A stretch of 64,000 nucleotides of DNA from an uncultured Oscillospiraceae bacterium (GTDB lineage Bacteria; Bacillota; Clostridia; Oscillospirales; Oscillospiraceae): contig CAKUDE010000008.1 of NCBI GenBank assembly GCA_934645175.1, forward strand, positions 4,820 to 68,819, given 5' to 3'. The notes beneath the pieces were generated by a model. It ran no database searches and was not told the DNA's origin. It worked only from the letters and a program-made list of their open reading frames with translations. Of the stretch, positions 8,794 to 17,821 are shown in pieces. The translations under genes and the position numbers were made by a program. Every line of letters begins with the position of its first letter. The first letter of the stretch is position 1.

Positions 8794-11178
8794 ATGAAAC
8801 TGAACAGAAAATGGATCAATGAGGAATTCGTTGACCTCCGGGATATTTCCGACAAGGAATTCGTTGAAACGATGACCGTCGCCGGCCAGAAGGTCGAAAC
8901 CTATGAGCGACTTGACGCAGAGATCGAAAACGTGGTCGTCGGTCGTGTGGAATCCGTCGTGCGTCACCCCGATTCGGATCATATGTGGATCTGTCAGGTC
9001 GATGTCGGCGCGGAAAAACCGGTGCAGATCGTTACCGGCGCGCAGAACGTGCATCAGGGCGACCTTGTCCCCGCTGCGCTTGACGGTGCGAAGCTGCCCG
9101 GCGGTGTACGGATTCGCAGCGGCGTGCTGCGCGGAGAACGCTCGGACGGTATGCTTTGCTCGCTCAAGGAGCTGGAGCTGACGCGCAACGATTTCCCCTA
9201 CGCCATTGAGGACGGCATTTTCATCCTTGAGGAGGATTGCAAGCCCGGCGACAACATCAATGCCGTCATCGGCAACGACGATACCGTTGTTGATTTTGAG
9301 ATCACCAACAACCGTCCGGACTGCTACAGCATTATCGGCCTTGCCCGCGAAGCTGCCGCCGCCTTTGACCGTCCGATGAAGCACCACGAGCCGCTTGTGC
9401 GCGGCGGCGGTAAGGGCGAACTGGCGGAGCTTCTGGACGTGGAGGTTCCGGCGGAGGCGCTGTGCAACCGCTACACCGCACGCATGGTCCGTAACGTGAA
9501 AATTGCACCCTCGCCGAAGTGGCTGCGGCAGCGCCTCCGCGCCAACGGTGTGCGCCCCATCAACAATATCGTAGACATTACGAACTACGTCATGCTGGAA
9601 TACGGACAGCCGCTGCACGCCTTCGACTACCGCTATATCGGCTCGAAGAAGATCGTCGTGCGCGAAAGCGTCGCAGGCGAAACACTGACGACACTCGACG
9701 GCACCCCCAGAGCGCTTACCCCGGGAATGCTGGTCATCGCCGACGGAGAAAAGCCCATCGGCCTTGCCGGCATCATGGGCGGTGAAAACAGCGAGATCGT
9801 CGACGACACCGTAGACGTCGTGTTTGAATCCGCCAATTTCAACGGTACCTCCATTCGCCAGACGGCGCTCGCACTCGGAATGCGCACAGAGGCCTCCGGC
9901 AAGTTTGAAAAGAACATCGACCCGCTGCTGACACTCCCCGCCGTCAACCGCGCCTGTGAGCTTGTGGAGCTGCTTGGCGCCGGTGAAGTGCTCGACGGAA
10001 TGATCGACGTGCTGAACTATGTCCCCGAAGCGCGCACGCTCCCGCTGGAGCCGGAGCGCATCAACCGTCTGCTCGGCACAAACATCTCCGAGACGGAGAT
10101 GGTCGAATATCTGCGCCGTCTGGAGGTTCCCGTCGAAAACGGACGGATTCTTGTTCCGTCCTGGCGGCCGGATCTGGTGCAGTGTGCGGACATCGCCGAG
10201 GAGGTCGGTCGTCTGTTCGGCTATAACGACATTCCCACCACCGCCTTCCGCAGCGCAACCGCCGAGGGCGGCTATACCGGAACAATGGTCTTCGAAAATC
10301 TGGCGGGAAGTCTCTGCCGCAGCCTCGGCTACAGCGAAATCCTCACGTATTCCTTCGTTTCGCCGTCGATCTTTGACCTGATCCGCCTGCCGCAGGACAG
10401 CCCGCTGCGCAAAGCACTGCGTATTCAGAACCCGCTCGGCGAGGATGCGTCAATCATGCGCACCGTCGCGCTGCCGTCCATGCTTGCCATTCTCGCACGA
10501 AACTACAACTATCACAACGACGCAGTGAAGCTTTATGAGCTGGCCAAGGTCTATCTGCCGCACGAAGGCCGCACACTGCCCGACGAACCGAAGCATCTGG
10601 TACTGGGCACCTACGGCGAGGGGGAGGACTTCTTCTCGCTCAAGGGCGAGATCGAAACTCTGCTCGACAAGCTGAATCTCCCCGCGGGCGACTACGTCGC
10701 CGAGACCGGCAACCCCGCCTTCCACCCCGGCCGCTGCGCGCGCCTGTTCGTTTCCGGCATCGATCTGGGCTGCTTCGGGCAAATCCACCCGCTTGTTGCC
10801 GGGAATTACGGCATCGACGCAGAGATCTATGCTGCGGAGCTGGACTTCACGGCGCTTGCCAAGCTGGAAAAGCCCGAAAGAACCTATCAGCCGCTTCCGA
10901 AATACCCCGCTGTCACGCGCGATCTGGCTCTCGTCTGCGACGAAAGCAAAACCGTCGCGGAGCTGGAAAAGGCCATCGACGAAGCGGGCGGTCCGCTGCT
11001 GCGCTCGATCCGCCTGTTCGACATCTACCGCGGCAAGGGAATTCCGGAGGGCAAAAAGAGTCTTGCCTTCCGTCTGACGCTCCGCTCCGACGAGCGCACG
11101 CTCACCGACGCCGACTCCGACGCCGTAATTTCTGCGGTTTTGGAGCGCGTGAAGGCGCTGGGCGCGTCACTTCGGTAA
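8794..11178 (+). CDS. pheT: Phenylalanyl-tRNA synthetase beta subunit
   Basis: Partner of PheS, 794 residues, the normal size. Domains in order: an OB-type tRNA-binding domain (about 40-150), the B3/B4 editing domain that clears mischarged Tyr-tRNA-Phe (about 210-380), the B5 DNA-binding-like domain (about 400-475), a catalytic-like core, and a C-terminal ferredoxin-fold anticodon-binding domain (about 700-794, from YQPLPKYPAVTRDLAL). AAGGAGG lies 9 bases before ATG 8794. Complete, with nothing unusual. Confidence 0.98.
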   Translation: MKLNRKWINEEFVDLRDISDKEFVETMTVAGQKVETYERLDAEIENVVVGRVESVVRHPDSDHMWICQVDVGAEKPVQIVTGAQNVHQGDLVPAALDGAKLPGGVRIRSGVLRGERSDGMLCSLKELELTRNDFPYAIEDGIFILEEDCKPGDNINAVIGNDDTVVDFEITNNRPDCYSIIGLAREAAAAFDRPMKHHEPLVRGGGKGELAELLDVEVPAEALCNRYTARMVRNVKIAPSPKWLRQRLRANGVRPINNIVDITNYVMLEYGQPLHAFDYRYIGSKKIVVRESVAGETLTTLDGTPRALTPGMLVIADGEKPIGLAGIMGGENSEIVDDTVDVVFESANFNGTSIRQTALALGMRTEASGKFEKNIDPLLTLPAVNRACELVELLGAGEVLDGMIDVLNYVPEARTLPLEPERINRLLGTNISETEMVEYLRRLEVPVENGRILVPSWRPDLVQCADIAEEVGRLFGYNDIPTTAFRSATAEGGYTGTMVFENLAGSLCRSLGYSEILTYSFVSPSIFDLIRLPQDSPLRKALRIQNPLGEDASIMRTVALPSMLAILARNYNYHNDAVKLYELAKVYLPHEGRTLPDEPKHLVLGTYGEGEDFFSLKGEIETLLDKLNLPAGDYVAETGNPAFHPGRCARLFVSGIDLGCFGQIHPLVAGNYGIDAEIYAAELDFTALAKLEKPERTYQPLPKYPAVTRDLALVCDESKTVAELEKAIDEAGGPLLRSIRLFDIYRGKGIPEGKKSLAFRLTLRSDERTLTDADSDAVISAVLERVKALGASLR

Positions 11179-11206
11179 ACTTTTTATAAAATCTGCGCGA
11201 TTCCTC

Positions 11207-11235
11207 TTTACTTTGGCGCATAATTCGGCTATATT
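11207..11235 (+). promoter_or_regulatory. Possible promoter of ireB
   Basis: TTTACT (11207-11212), 17 bases, TATATT (11230-11235), 32 bases before the TTG start. No terminator is seen after pheT, so read-through is also possible. Confidence 0.5.
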
Positions 11236-11267
11236 ATGCGTAGAGAAAGACAAAGGAGGCGGGCGAA

Positions 11268-11513
11268 TTGGAGCACAACACCATTAAGTTTTCCGTGCCG
11301 GATGACAGCCAGGAGGAAATGAAGCAAATTCTCATGGAGGTCTACCGTTCTCTGACGGAAAAGGGTTACAATCCGATCAACCAGATCGTCGGATATCTTC
11401 TCTCCGAAGACCCGACTTACATTACCAATCATAACGGGGCGCGCAGTTTGATCTGCAAGCTCGACCGGGACGAGCTCCTTCAGGAGCTTGTTCGGCACTA
11501 TCTGTTCGACTGA
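11268..11513 (+). CDS. ireB: IreB family regulatory phosphoprotein
   Basis: An 81-residue member of the UPF0297/IreB family, full length. In Enterococcus, IreB is a substrate of the PASTA-domain Ser/Thr kinase IreK and tunes cell-wall stress and cephalosporin tolerance. Family-typical stretches are [20 protein letters not shown] and [14 protein letters not shown]. The start is TTG 11268, with AAAGGAGG 8 bases before it; no ATG is available in frame. The usual partner ruvX is not next to it here. A strong terminator follows directly. Confidence 0.93.
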   Translation: MEHNTIKFSVPDDSQEEMKQILMEVYRSLTEKGYNPINQIVGYLLSEDPTYITNHNGARSLICKLDRDELLQELVRHYLFD

Positions 11514-11521
11514 AAAACGAA

Positions 11522-11546
11522 GGGGGAGCGTGCCGGCTCCCCCTTT
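11522..11546 (+). terminator. Terminator of ireB
   Basis: GGGGGAGC-GTGCCG-GCTCCCCC followed by TTTGT. Confidence 0.85.
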
Positions 11547-11602
11547 GTGCAGGATCTCCCATAACATCCAACATCCAATTCTATCAAACCCGAAAAAACT
11601 TA

Positions 11603-11631
11603 TTGACAAACCGGTTGCTATGTGTTACAAT
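11603..11631 (+). promoter_or_regulatory. SigA-type promoter
   Basis: TTGACA (11603-11608), 17 bases, TACAAT (11626-11631), 26 bases before the next start codon. Confidence 0.85.
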
Positions 11632-11656
11632 TCGGTTACAGCGTTTGGAGGTATCT

Positions 11657-11947
11657 ATGTCCGATACACAAAATGTCCTGATGTACAAGGGTCGCCCCCT
11701 GCTGCGAAAGGACAATCAACTCTATTACGGTTCAATGGCTGACGAGTACATCGTCATGCTGCAAATTTTGGAAACCAAACAGCTCGAGGATCTTGAGTTG
11801 GCAACGAAGGTCAGCGTGCAGCTTCAGCGCACCGACCCGAACGCCAAGCTGCGCGACCGCGTGGTAAAGAAGACCGAGAAGGATGGGCTTTACGCCGCTT
11901 TGGATGTTGGCTGCGTTTGGCTCGAGCGAGCCCTCAGCGCAAAATAA
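11657..11947 (+). CDS. Hypothetical protein, 96 aa
   Basis: A small cytosolic protein that I do not recognise. ATG 11657 has GGAGG upstream and a near-consensus promoter. The sequence is polar with two amphipathic stretches: a central one (EYIVMLQILETKQLEDLE), then a strand-turn-strand pattern, and a C-terminal helix DVGCVWLERAL. No signal peptide or membrane segment. It is 24 bases upstream of the NlpC/P60 gene and very likely co-transcribed with it. The function cannot be told from sequence. Confidence 0.8.
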   Translation: MSDTQNVLMYKGRPLLRKDNQLYYGSMADEYIVMLQILETKQLEDLELATKVSVQLQRTDPNAKLRDRVVKKTEKDGLYAALDVGCVWLERALSAK

Positions 11948-11971
11948 TCTGGAACCACGGGAGGTTCTGCC

Positions 11972-12766
11972 ATGAAACGGCAAATCAGGGTGCTCTGTGC
12001 CCTTTTGCTTATCGTCGCCGCACTTGCGGCCTTCCTGCTCGTCCCCGGCGCGGCTCCGCCGGTCACGATTGTCCCTGCAGCCACCCGCTCTCTGGCACAG
12101 CGTGCCGCCTCCGCCGTCGCGCGGCTGACAAACTGGATGCCTGTGGATTACGCCGCAAAGAACGACTCGATGCATATTGAGCTTCTGCGTCTGGCTACCG
12201 AAGGCGGTATTGATCTTGCGCATGATCCGGGTAACAGGGTCGTCTCCGTTGAGAGCGGCTCTCCGGAGTCCGTTGACGTTCCCTGCCGCGCCGCTTTTGA
12301 CGAAGAGGCCTCACTGGAGTACGACATCGCAGATACGCGCGTCGTCGCCTCCGTCTCCCCGCTGGCGCAACTTGCGGGCTATGTGTACGAATCTCAGCTT
12401 GGCAGGCTCATTTGCGAATTTGCCCAGCGTTTCGTTGGTTATCGGTATATCTACGGCGCGCAGAATCCGAGCTACGGCTTCGACTGCTCCGGCTTGATGT
12501 ACTATGTCTATGGTCAATTCGGTTACTCGATTAACCGCGGCGCCACCGGCCAGCTCGCCAACGGTCGTTACATACGCTATAGCGAGCTCCAGCCCGGCGA
12601 TCTGGTGTTCTTTGGCAGCGGCAGCGTTGCCTTCCATGTCGGAATGTATATCGGCGACGGGCGCTTTGTCCATGCCGCAAATTCCCGGCAGGGTGTGATC
12701 ATCTCCAGTCTCTCGGAATCCTACTATGCGAGGAACTATATGACCGCCCGCCGCATCGTCAACTGA
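11972..12766 (+). CDS. NlpC/P60 cell-wall endopeptidase
   Basis: Secreted or membrane-anchored cysteine peptidase that cuts peptidoglycan stem peptides. The 264 residues begin with MKRQIR and one hydrophobic segment (about 6-28), acting as signal peptide or anchor. A linker region of about 120 residues follows, then the NlpC/P60 domain from about residue 145: catalytic Cys172 in FDCSGL, His in FHVGMYIGDG, and the third polar position near RFVHAAN. ATG 11972 follows the upstream small gene by 24 bases; a strong terminator ends the unit. Confidence 0.93.
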   Translation: MKRQIRVLCALLLIVAALAAFLLVPGAAPPVTIVPAATRSLAQRAASAVARLTNWMPVDYAAKNDSMHIELLRLATEGGIDLAHDPGNRVVSVESGSPESVDVPCRAAFDEEASLEYDIADTRVVASVSPLAQLAGYVYESQLGRLICEFAQRFVGYRYIYGAQNPSYGFDCSGLMYYVYGQFGYSINRGATGQLANGRYIRYSELQPGDLVFFGSGSVAFHVGMYIGDGRFVHAANSRQGVIISSLSESYYARNYMTARRIVN

Positions 12767-12777
12767 TCGATGAATTC

Positions 12778-12812
12778 CGCCCACGCTTCTTCTCGGAAGC
12801 GTGGGCGTTTTT
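12778..12812 (+). terminator. Terminator after the NlpC/P60 gene
   Basis: A 12-bp stem (12778-12789 with 12796-12807), loop TTCTCG, then five T. Confidence 0.93.
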
Positions 12813-12825
12813 ATGCAGAAAAGGG

Positions 12826-12854
12826 TTGTTTTCTACACTTCTCCATGCTATAAT
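12826..12854 (+). promoter_or_regulatory. Promoter of the DivIVA-like gene
   Basis: TTGTTT (12826-12831), 17 bases, TATAAT (12849-12854). Confidence 0.8.
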
Positions 12855-12912
12855 AAGCGGGAAATGATGAAATTCGCCGTATTGCGGCGATTTCGGAAGG
12901 TAGGGAAATCAC

Positions 12913-13416
12913 ATGGCCGTTCCGATGGGACAATTCCGCAGCGCTTTGCATGGCTTTAACCGCAGCGACGTGGCGCAGTTTATTCAAGCGCTTACCTCCG
13001 AACATGAGCGTAAAATGCGTCTGCTCCGTGAGGAAAATCTGCGTCTGCAGGAACAAATCGCCGCATTGGAGGAGGCAGCCCGAAACGCAAAGCCGAACGA
13101 AACACCGCCGCAGACATCCGAAAAGTCCGCCGAGCCGGAAACGCTCCATGCACAGGAGCTTGCCGCATATCGCCGGGCGGAACAGGCCGAGCGGAAAGCG
13201 CAGGAGCGCGCCGCGCACAGCGCAGAGCAAATGAAGCAGATCTACGCGCAGGCCGAGCGGAAGCTGCAACGCGCCACACAGGACATCGGAGCCGTAACTG
13301 CCGCTATCGGTACCTCTTTTGCCGAGCTTCAGACGCTTCTGCTCGCCGCACGCGCCACCGTTGACGGTACTTCGGAGGAACTGGCCGCCGCCCGTGCACT
13401 TGCACAAACGGAATAG
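12913..13416 (+). CDS. DivIVA-domain coiled-coil protein
   Basis: A 167-residue protein whose first ~30 residues match the DivIVA N-terminal pattern (FRSALHGFNRSDVAQFIQAL), the part that inserts into curved membranes. A coiled coil (about 30-60), a Pro/Thr/Glu-rich linker (60-85), and a long Ala/Glu/Gln-rich helix (85-165) follow. It is probably a polar or septal scaffold, but too short and divergent to call DivIVA or GpsB itself. ATG 12913 has GGAAGGTAGGG upstream. Transcribed alone between its own promoter and terminator. Confidence 0.82.
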   Translation: MAVPMGQFRSALHGFNRSDVAQFIQALTSEHERKMRLLREENLRLQEQIAALEEAARNAKPNETPPQTSEKSAEPETLHAQELAAYRRAEQAERKAQERAAHSAEQMKQIYAQAERKLQRATQDIGAVTAAIGTSFAELQTLLLAARATVDGTSEELAAARALAQTE

Positions 13417-13424
13417 ATTGCTTT

Positions 13425-13454
13425 ACGGCACCTCCCACGTGGAGGTGCCGTTTT
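13425..13454 (+). terminator. Terminator after the DivIVA-like gene
   Basis: 11-bp stem 13425-13435 with 13441-13451, followed by TTT. Confidence 0.9.
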
Positions 13455-13706
13455 CGTTTGTCAAGAATTATTTTTGTTTACCATAATCCGACTTATCGGC
13501 AGATTTCCCAATAGTTATACACACGATGCACAGCTTTTTGCACAGGCATTGGGCTTGAAAAGCTCCAAATAGGTCGATTTTTCATCCGTTTTTCCGCCAT
13601 TCCGAATATTCTGAATATTTGTCGGTTAAACCCGATTGACATAATTTTTGGGAGCCCTAAAAATTTGTGCAATTTTTCAAAAAAATTGCCCTCTTTACAA
13701 ATGCAG
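13455..13706. other. AT-rich stretch without a gene
   Basis: About 250 bases, clearly more AT-rich than the surroundings, with no plausible reading frame. It contains one DnaA-box-like nonamer, TTATACACA, near 13516 and a short repeat GAATATTCTGAATATT near 13602. A single box does not make an origin. No structured RNA is recognised. Confidence 0.5.
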
Positions 13707-13741
13707 ATGCCCGACCGGCAGGCGCTCGGTCGGGCATTTTA
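13707..13741. terminator. Hairpin downstream of tsaD
   Basis: ATGCCCGACCG (13707-13717) pairs with 13727-13737; TTTT follows on the plus strand and TTAAAA-type sequence precedes. Best taken as the end point of the leftward tsaD transcript and a plus-strand barrier. Confidence 0.65.
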
Positions 13742-13749
13742 ATGTCATT

Positions 13750-14766
13750 TTACAGCCGCTCGCCTTCCATAGATTTCGTGGCGTAGGCGTTGAGCGTCTG
13801 GTCGGCAAGATTTCCCGCAAGGTATTCGTAATAGGCCTGCGCACCGATCATCGCACCGTTATCGCCGCACAACGACAGAGGCGGCATACACAGCCGAACG
13901 CCCAGGCGCGTCGTCTCGCGCTCCAACGCCGCTCGGATACGGCTGTTGGCCGCTACCCCTCCGGCCACGGCAAGTGTTTTTCGTCCGGTCTGCTCCAATG
14001 CCAGCAATGTGCGCGGTGCAAGCATGTCGCACACTGCCGAAGAGAAGCTTGCGCACAATCCCGGTACATCAATCGGCTCGTTTTTCTGCTGCATATTATG
14101 GATCAGATTGACCGCCGCCGTTTTCAGGCCGGAGAACGACAGATCGAGCGGATTTCCGGACAGCTTCGGCTGCGGCAGCGCGTAACGCCCTTCGTCGCCG
14201 CCCTGCGCCGCGCGGTCAAGCGCCGCTCCGCCGGGATACGGCATTCCCAAAAGCCGCGCGACCTTATCAAAGCACTCCCCTGCCGCATCGTCGCGCGTGC
14301 CGCCGAGAATGCAAAGGTCGGTATAATCGCGCACATCAACCAGCAGCGTGTGACCGCCGGAGACGACCAGACAAAGAAACGGCGGCTGCAAATCGGGATA
14401 GGCCAGATAATTCGCCGCGATATGCCCGCGGATATGATGAACGGGAATCAACGGCACATCCAGCGCCAGCGCAGCGGCTTTGGCGAAATTCACGCCGACC
14501 AGCAGTGCGCCGATCAGTCCCGGCGCATAGGTCACCGCCACGGCGTCGATGTCGCTGCGCGATACGCCTGCCTGCAGGAGCGCCTGCCCTGCAAGCGCGG
14601 AAATTGCCTCCACATGCTTGCGTGAAGCAATCTCTGGCACGACGCCGCCGTATTCCCGATGCAGCGCAACCTGGGAGGAAATGCAGTCGGTCAGCACCGT
14701 CCGCCCGTCGCGCACCAGCGCGACGGCAGTCTCGTCACAGGAGGATTCAATGGCAAGAATCAGCAT
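13750..14766 (-). CDS. tsaD: tRNA threonylcarbamoyladenosine transferase TsaD
   Basis: Transfers threonylcarbamoyl to A37 of ANN-decoding tRNAs, together with TsaB and TsaE. 338 residues, family-typical. Metal-binding HxxxH is at H111/H115 in VHHIRGH; ASKHA-fold ATP motifs appear in LAIESSCDETAVAL and AVAGGVAANS. Start ATG 14766; the longer frame upstream belongs to rimI. Overlaps the rimI 3' end by 20 bases; rimI and tsaD are commonly adjacent. tsaB and tsaE are not in this window. Confidence 0.97.
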   Translation of the reverse strand: MLILAIESSCDETAVALVRDGRTVLTDCISSQVALHREYGGVVPEIASRKHVEAISALAGQALLQAGVSRSDIDAVAVTYAPGLIGALLVGVNFAKAAALALDVPLIPVHHIRGHIAANYLAYPDLQPPFLCLVVSGGHTLLVDVRDYTDLCILGGTRDDAAGECFDKVARLLGMPYPGGAALDRAAQGGDEGRYALPQPKLSGNPLDLSFSGLKTAAVNLIHNMQQKNEPIDVPGLCASFSSAVCDMLAPRTLLALEQTGRKTLAVAGGVAANSRIRAALERETTRLGVRLCMPPLSLCGDNGAMIGAQAYYEYLAGNLADQTLNAYATKSMEGERL

Positions 14767-15199
14767 CGCTAAGCTCCTTTCTGAGAATGAGAGCATCCTC
14801 TTTCGGCTCAAGATAATAGTTTTTCCGCCGTCCAACCTCGGCAAAGCCAAAGGCGGCATACAGCGCGCGCGCCGCTGCATTGGACACACGCACCTCCAGC
14901 GTCAACGAACGGATGCCCTGCACGGCAAGCCGGGCAGCAAGTGCACTCAACAGCGCGGAAGCGACACCCTGCCGCCGAAATTCCGGTGCAACGGCAACAT
15001 TCATGACATCCGCCTCCGGCGGGACGCTTTGCGAACCGATATAGCCCGCAACAACGCCCTCGCGCTCCTCAACAAGCCACAGGCTGAGCGGATTTTCCAG
15101 CTCCGAAGCGACGGAAGCCTCGCTCCACGGGTCGGTAAAGCAGCGCTTTTCCAGCGCTGCGATCTGCGGCACATGGCCGGCATTCATCGCAACAATCAT
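14747..15199 (-). CDS. rimI: Ribosomal-protein-alanine N-acetyltransferase
   Basis: GNAT-fold acetyltransferase, 150 residues, that N-acetylates ribosomal protein S18 (and perhaps others). The acetyl-CoA binding signature is PEFRRQGVASALL, preceded by the strand DVMNVAV, with ALYAAFGFAEVGRRKNYY near the end as in RimI. Its start overlaps the polA stop by four bases (ATGA-type coupling) and its end overlaps tsaD, so translation of the three is coupled. Confidence 0.95.
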   Translation of the reverse strand: MIVAMNAGHVPQIAALEKRCFTDPWSEASVASELENPLSLWLVEEREGVVAGYIGSQSVPPEADVMNVAVAPEFRRQGVASALLSALAARLAVQGIRSLTLEVRVSNAAARALYAAFGFAEVGRRKNYYLEPKEDALILRKELSDADSCH

Positions 15200-17811
15200 T
15201 TCGCCTCAAACCAGCTTTCCCCGATTTTCGCCTCCGCGACCAACGGCACGCGCAGCTCGGCCGCGTGTTCCATCTCGCGCGTGATCAGCGCCGCAACGTC
15301 CGCCGCTTCCTCGCGCGGGCACTCAACGATCAGCTCGTCGTGTACCTGCAAAAGAAGCCGTGCGCGCAGCCCCTCACGACGCAGTGCCTCGTCCACACGC
15401 AGCATTGCCAGCTTGATGATATCCGCCGCCGTGCCCTGCACGGGCGTGTTGAGCGCGATGCGCTCTGCCCCGGAACGGATGTTAAAATTCGTGCTGCGGA
15501 TCTCCGGAATCGCCCGCACACGACCGTAGAGCGTCCGCACAAAGCCGTTTTCCCGCGCAAAAGCAACAATTCGCTTCATATACTCACGCACACCGGAGTA
15601 TTCACTGAGGTAGTGTTCGATATAGTCCTTCGCCTCGCGGCGGGAAACACCGATATCCTGCGCCAGGGAGAACTCGGAAATTCCGTAGACAATGCCGAAA
15701 TTCACGGCTTTGGCATGGCGGCGCATCAGCGGCGTGACGGACTCCAGCGGAACGCCGAACACCTGCGAGGCGGTCACGGCGTGGAAGTCCTCGCCGGATC
15801 GAAACGCCTCCTGCATACGCGTATCGTCCGCAATGTGCGCCAGCACGCGCAGCTCGATCTGGCTGTAGTCTGCATCGACAAACACACAGCCGGGCTGCGG
15901 GACAAACATTTTACGGATTTCGCTGCCCAGCTCCGTCCGCACAGGGATATTCTGCAAATTCGGATCTGTAGACGACAGGCGGCCGGTAGCAGTAACCATA
16001 TTCTGGAATGTCGTATGAATACGCCCATCCGACTCGACAACCTTTTGCAGACCGTCGGCATAGGTGGACTTCAGCTTTGTGAGCATACGGTAATCCATAA
16101 TGGCCTGCACAATGGGATGGTAAGGCGCCAGCTTCTCCAGTACCTCGGCATTGGTCGAATAGCCGCTCTTGGTCTTTTTGACGGGCGGCAGCTTCAACGT
16201 TTCAAACAGCACCTCACCAAGCTGCTTCGTAGAGTTGATATTGAATTCTCCGCCTGCCGCTTCATAAATCAAAATCTCGCAGGCAGTGATCCGCTCCGCC
16301 AGCATTACACCGAAGGACTTGAGCGCCTCCCTGTCTACGAGCACGCCCGCCTGCTCCATCCGTGCGAGGACGGCGCACAAGGGCAGCTCGATCTGCTTGA
16401 AGAGCTGCTGCATTTCCTGCTCGCACAGCTTTTCCGAGAGCACGTCGTACAGGGCCGCCGTACATGACGCACGGACGGCAAGCGCCCCCTCGACGGGAAG
16501 CTCCCGCTCCGTCGCCTGGGAAAAGTGCAGATAATCCGACGTAAGCTGCTCCAGTTCATATTTTCCTCGCGTCGCATCGAGCAGATAGGCCGCAACCGCC
16601 GTGTCAAACACAAAGCCGTCGGCATCGATTCCCATTTGCAGCAGGCGGCGCATCAGCGGCTTGCAGTCGTGCACAATCTTTGGTGTTTTTTTATCAAACA
16701 GCCGCCGAAGCAGCGAAACATACGCCTCCCCCAGCCGCTCCCGACTGAGCAGATACATCACATCTCCCTCGTCGAGAAGCGTTGCCGCGACGGCCTGAAG
16801 ATCGTCGGATACGGCAAGACTGACGGCCTTCCCGGCAAAAATCGGCTCTGCCTGCGCCGGTTCCTCCACCGCAAGCACCGTACATTCGCCGCAGAGCGCC
16901 GGTTCCGTCTCGGGCGCTTCCGCCGTCTCGAAGGCCGCGCCGCGCAGGCCATAGCGGTCGATCAGGCGTTGAAATTCCAGCCGCGTGAACAGCTCGTACA
17001 GCGCTCTGCGCTTCGGTTCCCGGATCAGGTTTCTCTCGGGCGAAAAATTTTCGATCGGAGCATTGCAGCGGATCGTCGCAAGATCGTAGGATAGATACGC
17101 CATCTCGCGGCCGCTTTGCAGCTTTTCAAAAAGCTTTCCCTTCATATTCTGCGGGGACAGGTTTTCATAAACACCGTCGAGCGTCCCGAAGCGGTGCAGC
17201 AGCTCCGCAGCCGTTTTCGGCCCGACGCCCGCAACGCCCGGAATATTGTCAGAGCTATCGCCCATCAGCGCCTTCAGATCGATCAGCCGGCACGGCTCCA
17301 TACCGTATTCCGCACGAAACACCTGCGGCGTATAGTCCACCGCGGCGGTCTGCCCGCCCTTTGTGCGCACAAGCTTCACGGTGACGCGGTCATTGACAAG
17401 CTGAAGACTGTCGCGATCGCCCGTCAGGATCACACAATCCCAGCCGCCTTCGGCACAGCGCAGTGCAACGGTACCGATTACATCGTCGGCCTCCCAGCCC
17501 TGGCACTCATAGATCGGGATATTCATCGCCGCCAGCACCTGCTTCATAACCGGCATCTGCATCGCCAGCTCCTCCGGCATGGCGTGCCGGGTAGCCTTAT
17601 AGCCGTCGTATTTCAGATGCCGGAATGTCGGGCCGTGCAAATCAAAGGCAACGCACAGCGCCTCGGGAGATTCCTCCGCACGGACACGCTCAAGGATATT
17701 CAGAAAGCCGAAAATGGCATTGGTGAACAGCCCGTCACGCGTCGTCAGCGGTCGTACACCGTAAAAGGCACGGTTAATGACGCTGTTGCCGTCAAGGATC
17801 ATCAGCTTCAT
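15196..17811 (-). CDS. polA: DNA polymerase I
   Basis: Repair and Okazaki-fragment polymerase, 871 residues. Residues 1-290: 5'-3' nuclease (MLILDGNSVINRAFYG, later GVAGVGPKTAAELL). Residues ~300-470: 3'-5' exonuclease-like domain, probably inactive since the first DxE motif is absent (it reads SLAVSDD). Residues ~480-871: Klenow core with DADYSQIELRVLAH (motif A), the O-helix RRHAKAVNFGIVYG, and VHDELIVE (motif C). Start ATG 17811 fits the family start. Only 10 bases after cysS, so it is expressed from the cysS T-box transcript at least in part. Confidence 0.97.
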   Translation of the reverse strand: MKLMILDGNSVINRAFYGVRPLTTRDGLFTNAIFGFLNILERVRAEESPEALCVAFDLHGPTFRHLKYDGYKATRHAMPEELAMQMPVMKQVLAAMNIPIYECQGWEADDVIGTVALRCAEGGWDCVILTGDRDSLQLVNDRVTVKLVRTKGGQTAAVDYTPQVFRAEYGMEPCRLIDLKALMGDSSDNIPGVAGVGPKTAAELLHRFGTLDGVYENLSPQNMKGKLFEKLQSGREMAYLSYDLATIRCNAPIENFSPERNLIREPKRRALYELFTRLEFQRLIDRYGLRGAAFETAEAPETEPALCGECTVLAVEEPAQAEPIFAGKAVSLAVSDDLQAVAATLLDEGDVMYLLSRERLGEAYVSLLRRLFDKKTPKIVHDCKPLMRRLLQMGIDADGFVFDTAVAAYLLDATRGKYELEQLTSDYLHFSQATERELPVEGALAVRASCTAALYDVLSEKLCEQEMQQLFKQIELPLCAVLARMEQAGVLVDREALKSFGVMLAERITACEILIYEAAGGEFNINSTKQLGEVLFETLKLPPVKKTKSGYSTNAEVLEKLAPYHPIVQAIMDYRMLTKLKSTYADGLQKVVESDGRIHTTFQNMVTATGRLSSTDPNLQNIPVRTELGSEIRKMFVPQPGCVFVDADYSQIELRVLAHIADDTRMQEAFRSGEDFHAVTASQVFGVPLESVTPLMRRHAKAVNFGIVYGISEFSLAQDIGVSRREAKDYIEHYLSEYSGVREYMKRIVAFARENGFVRTLYGRVRAIPEIRSTNFNIRSGAERIALNTPVQGTAADIIKLAMLRVDEALRREGLRARLLLQVHDELIVECPREEAADVAALITREMEHAAELRVPLVAEAKIGESWFEAK

Positions 17812-17821
17812 ACGCCGGCCC

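Noticed and set aside
13455-13706. Replication origin suggested by AT-richness and a DnaA-box-like nonamer
   Set aside because: Only one box, no dnaA/dnaN neighbours; chance match is likely.
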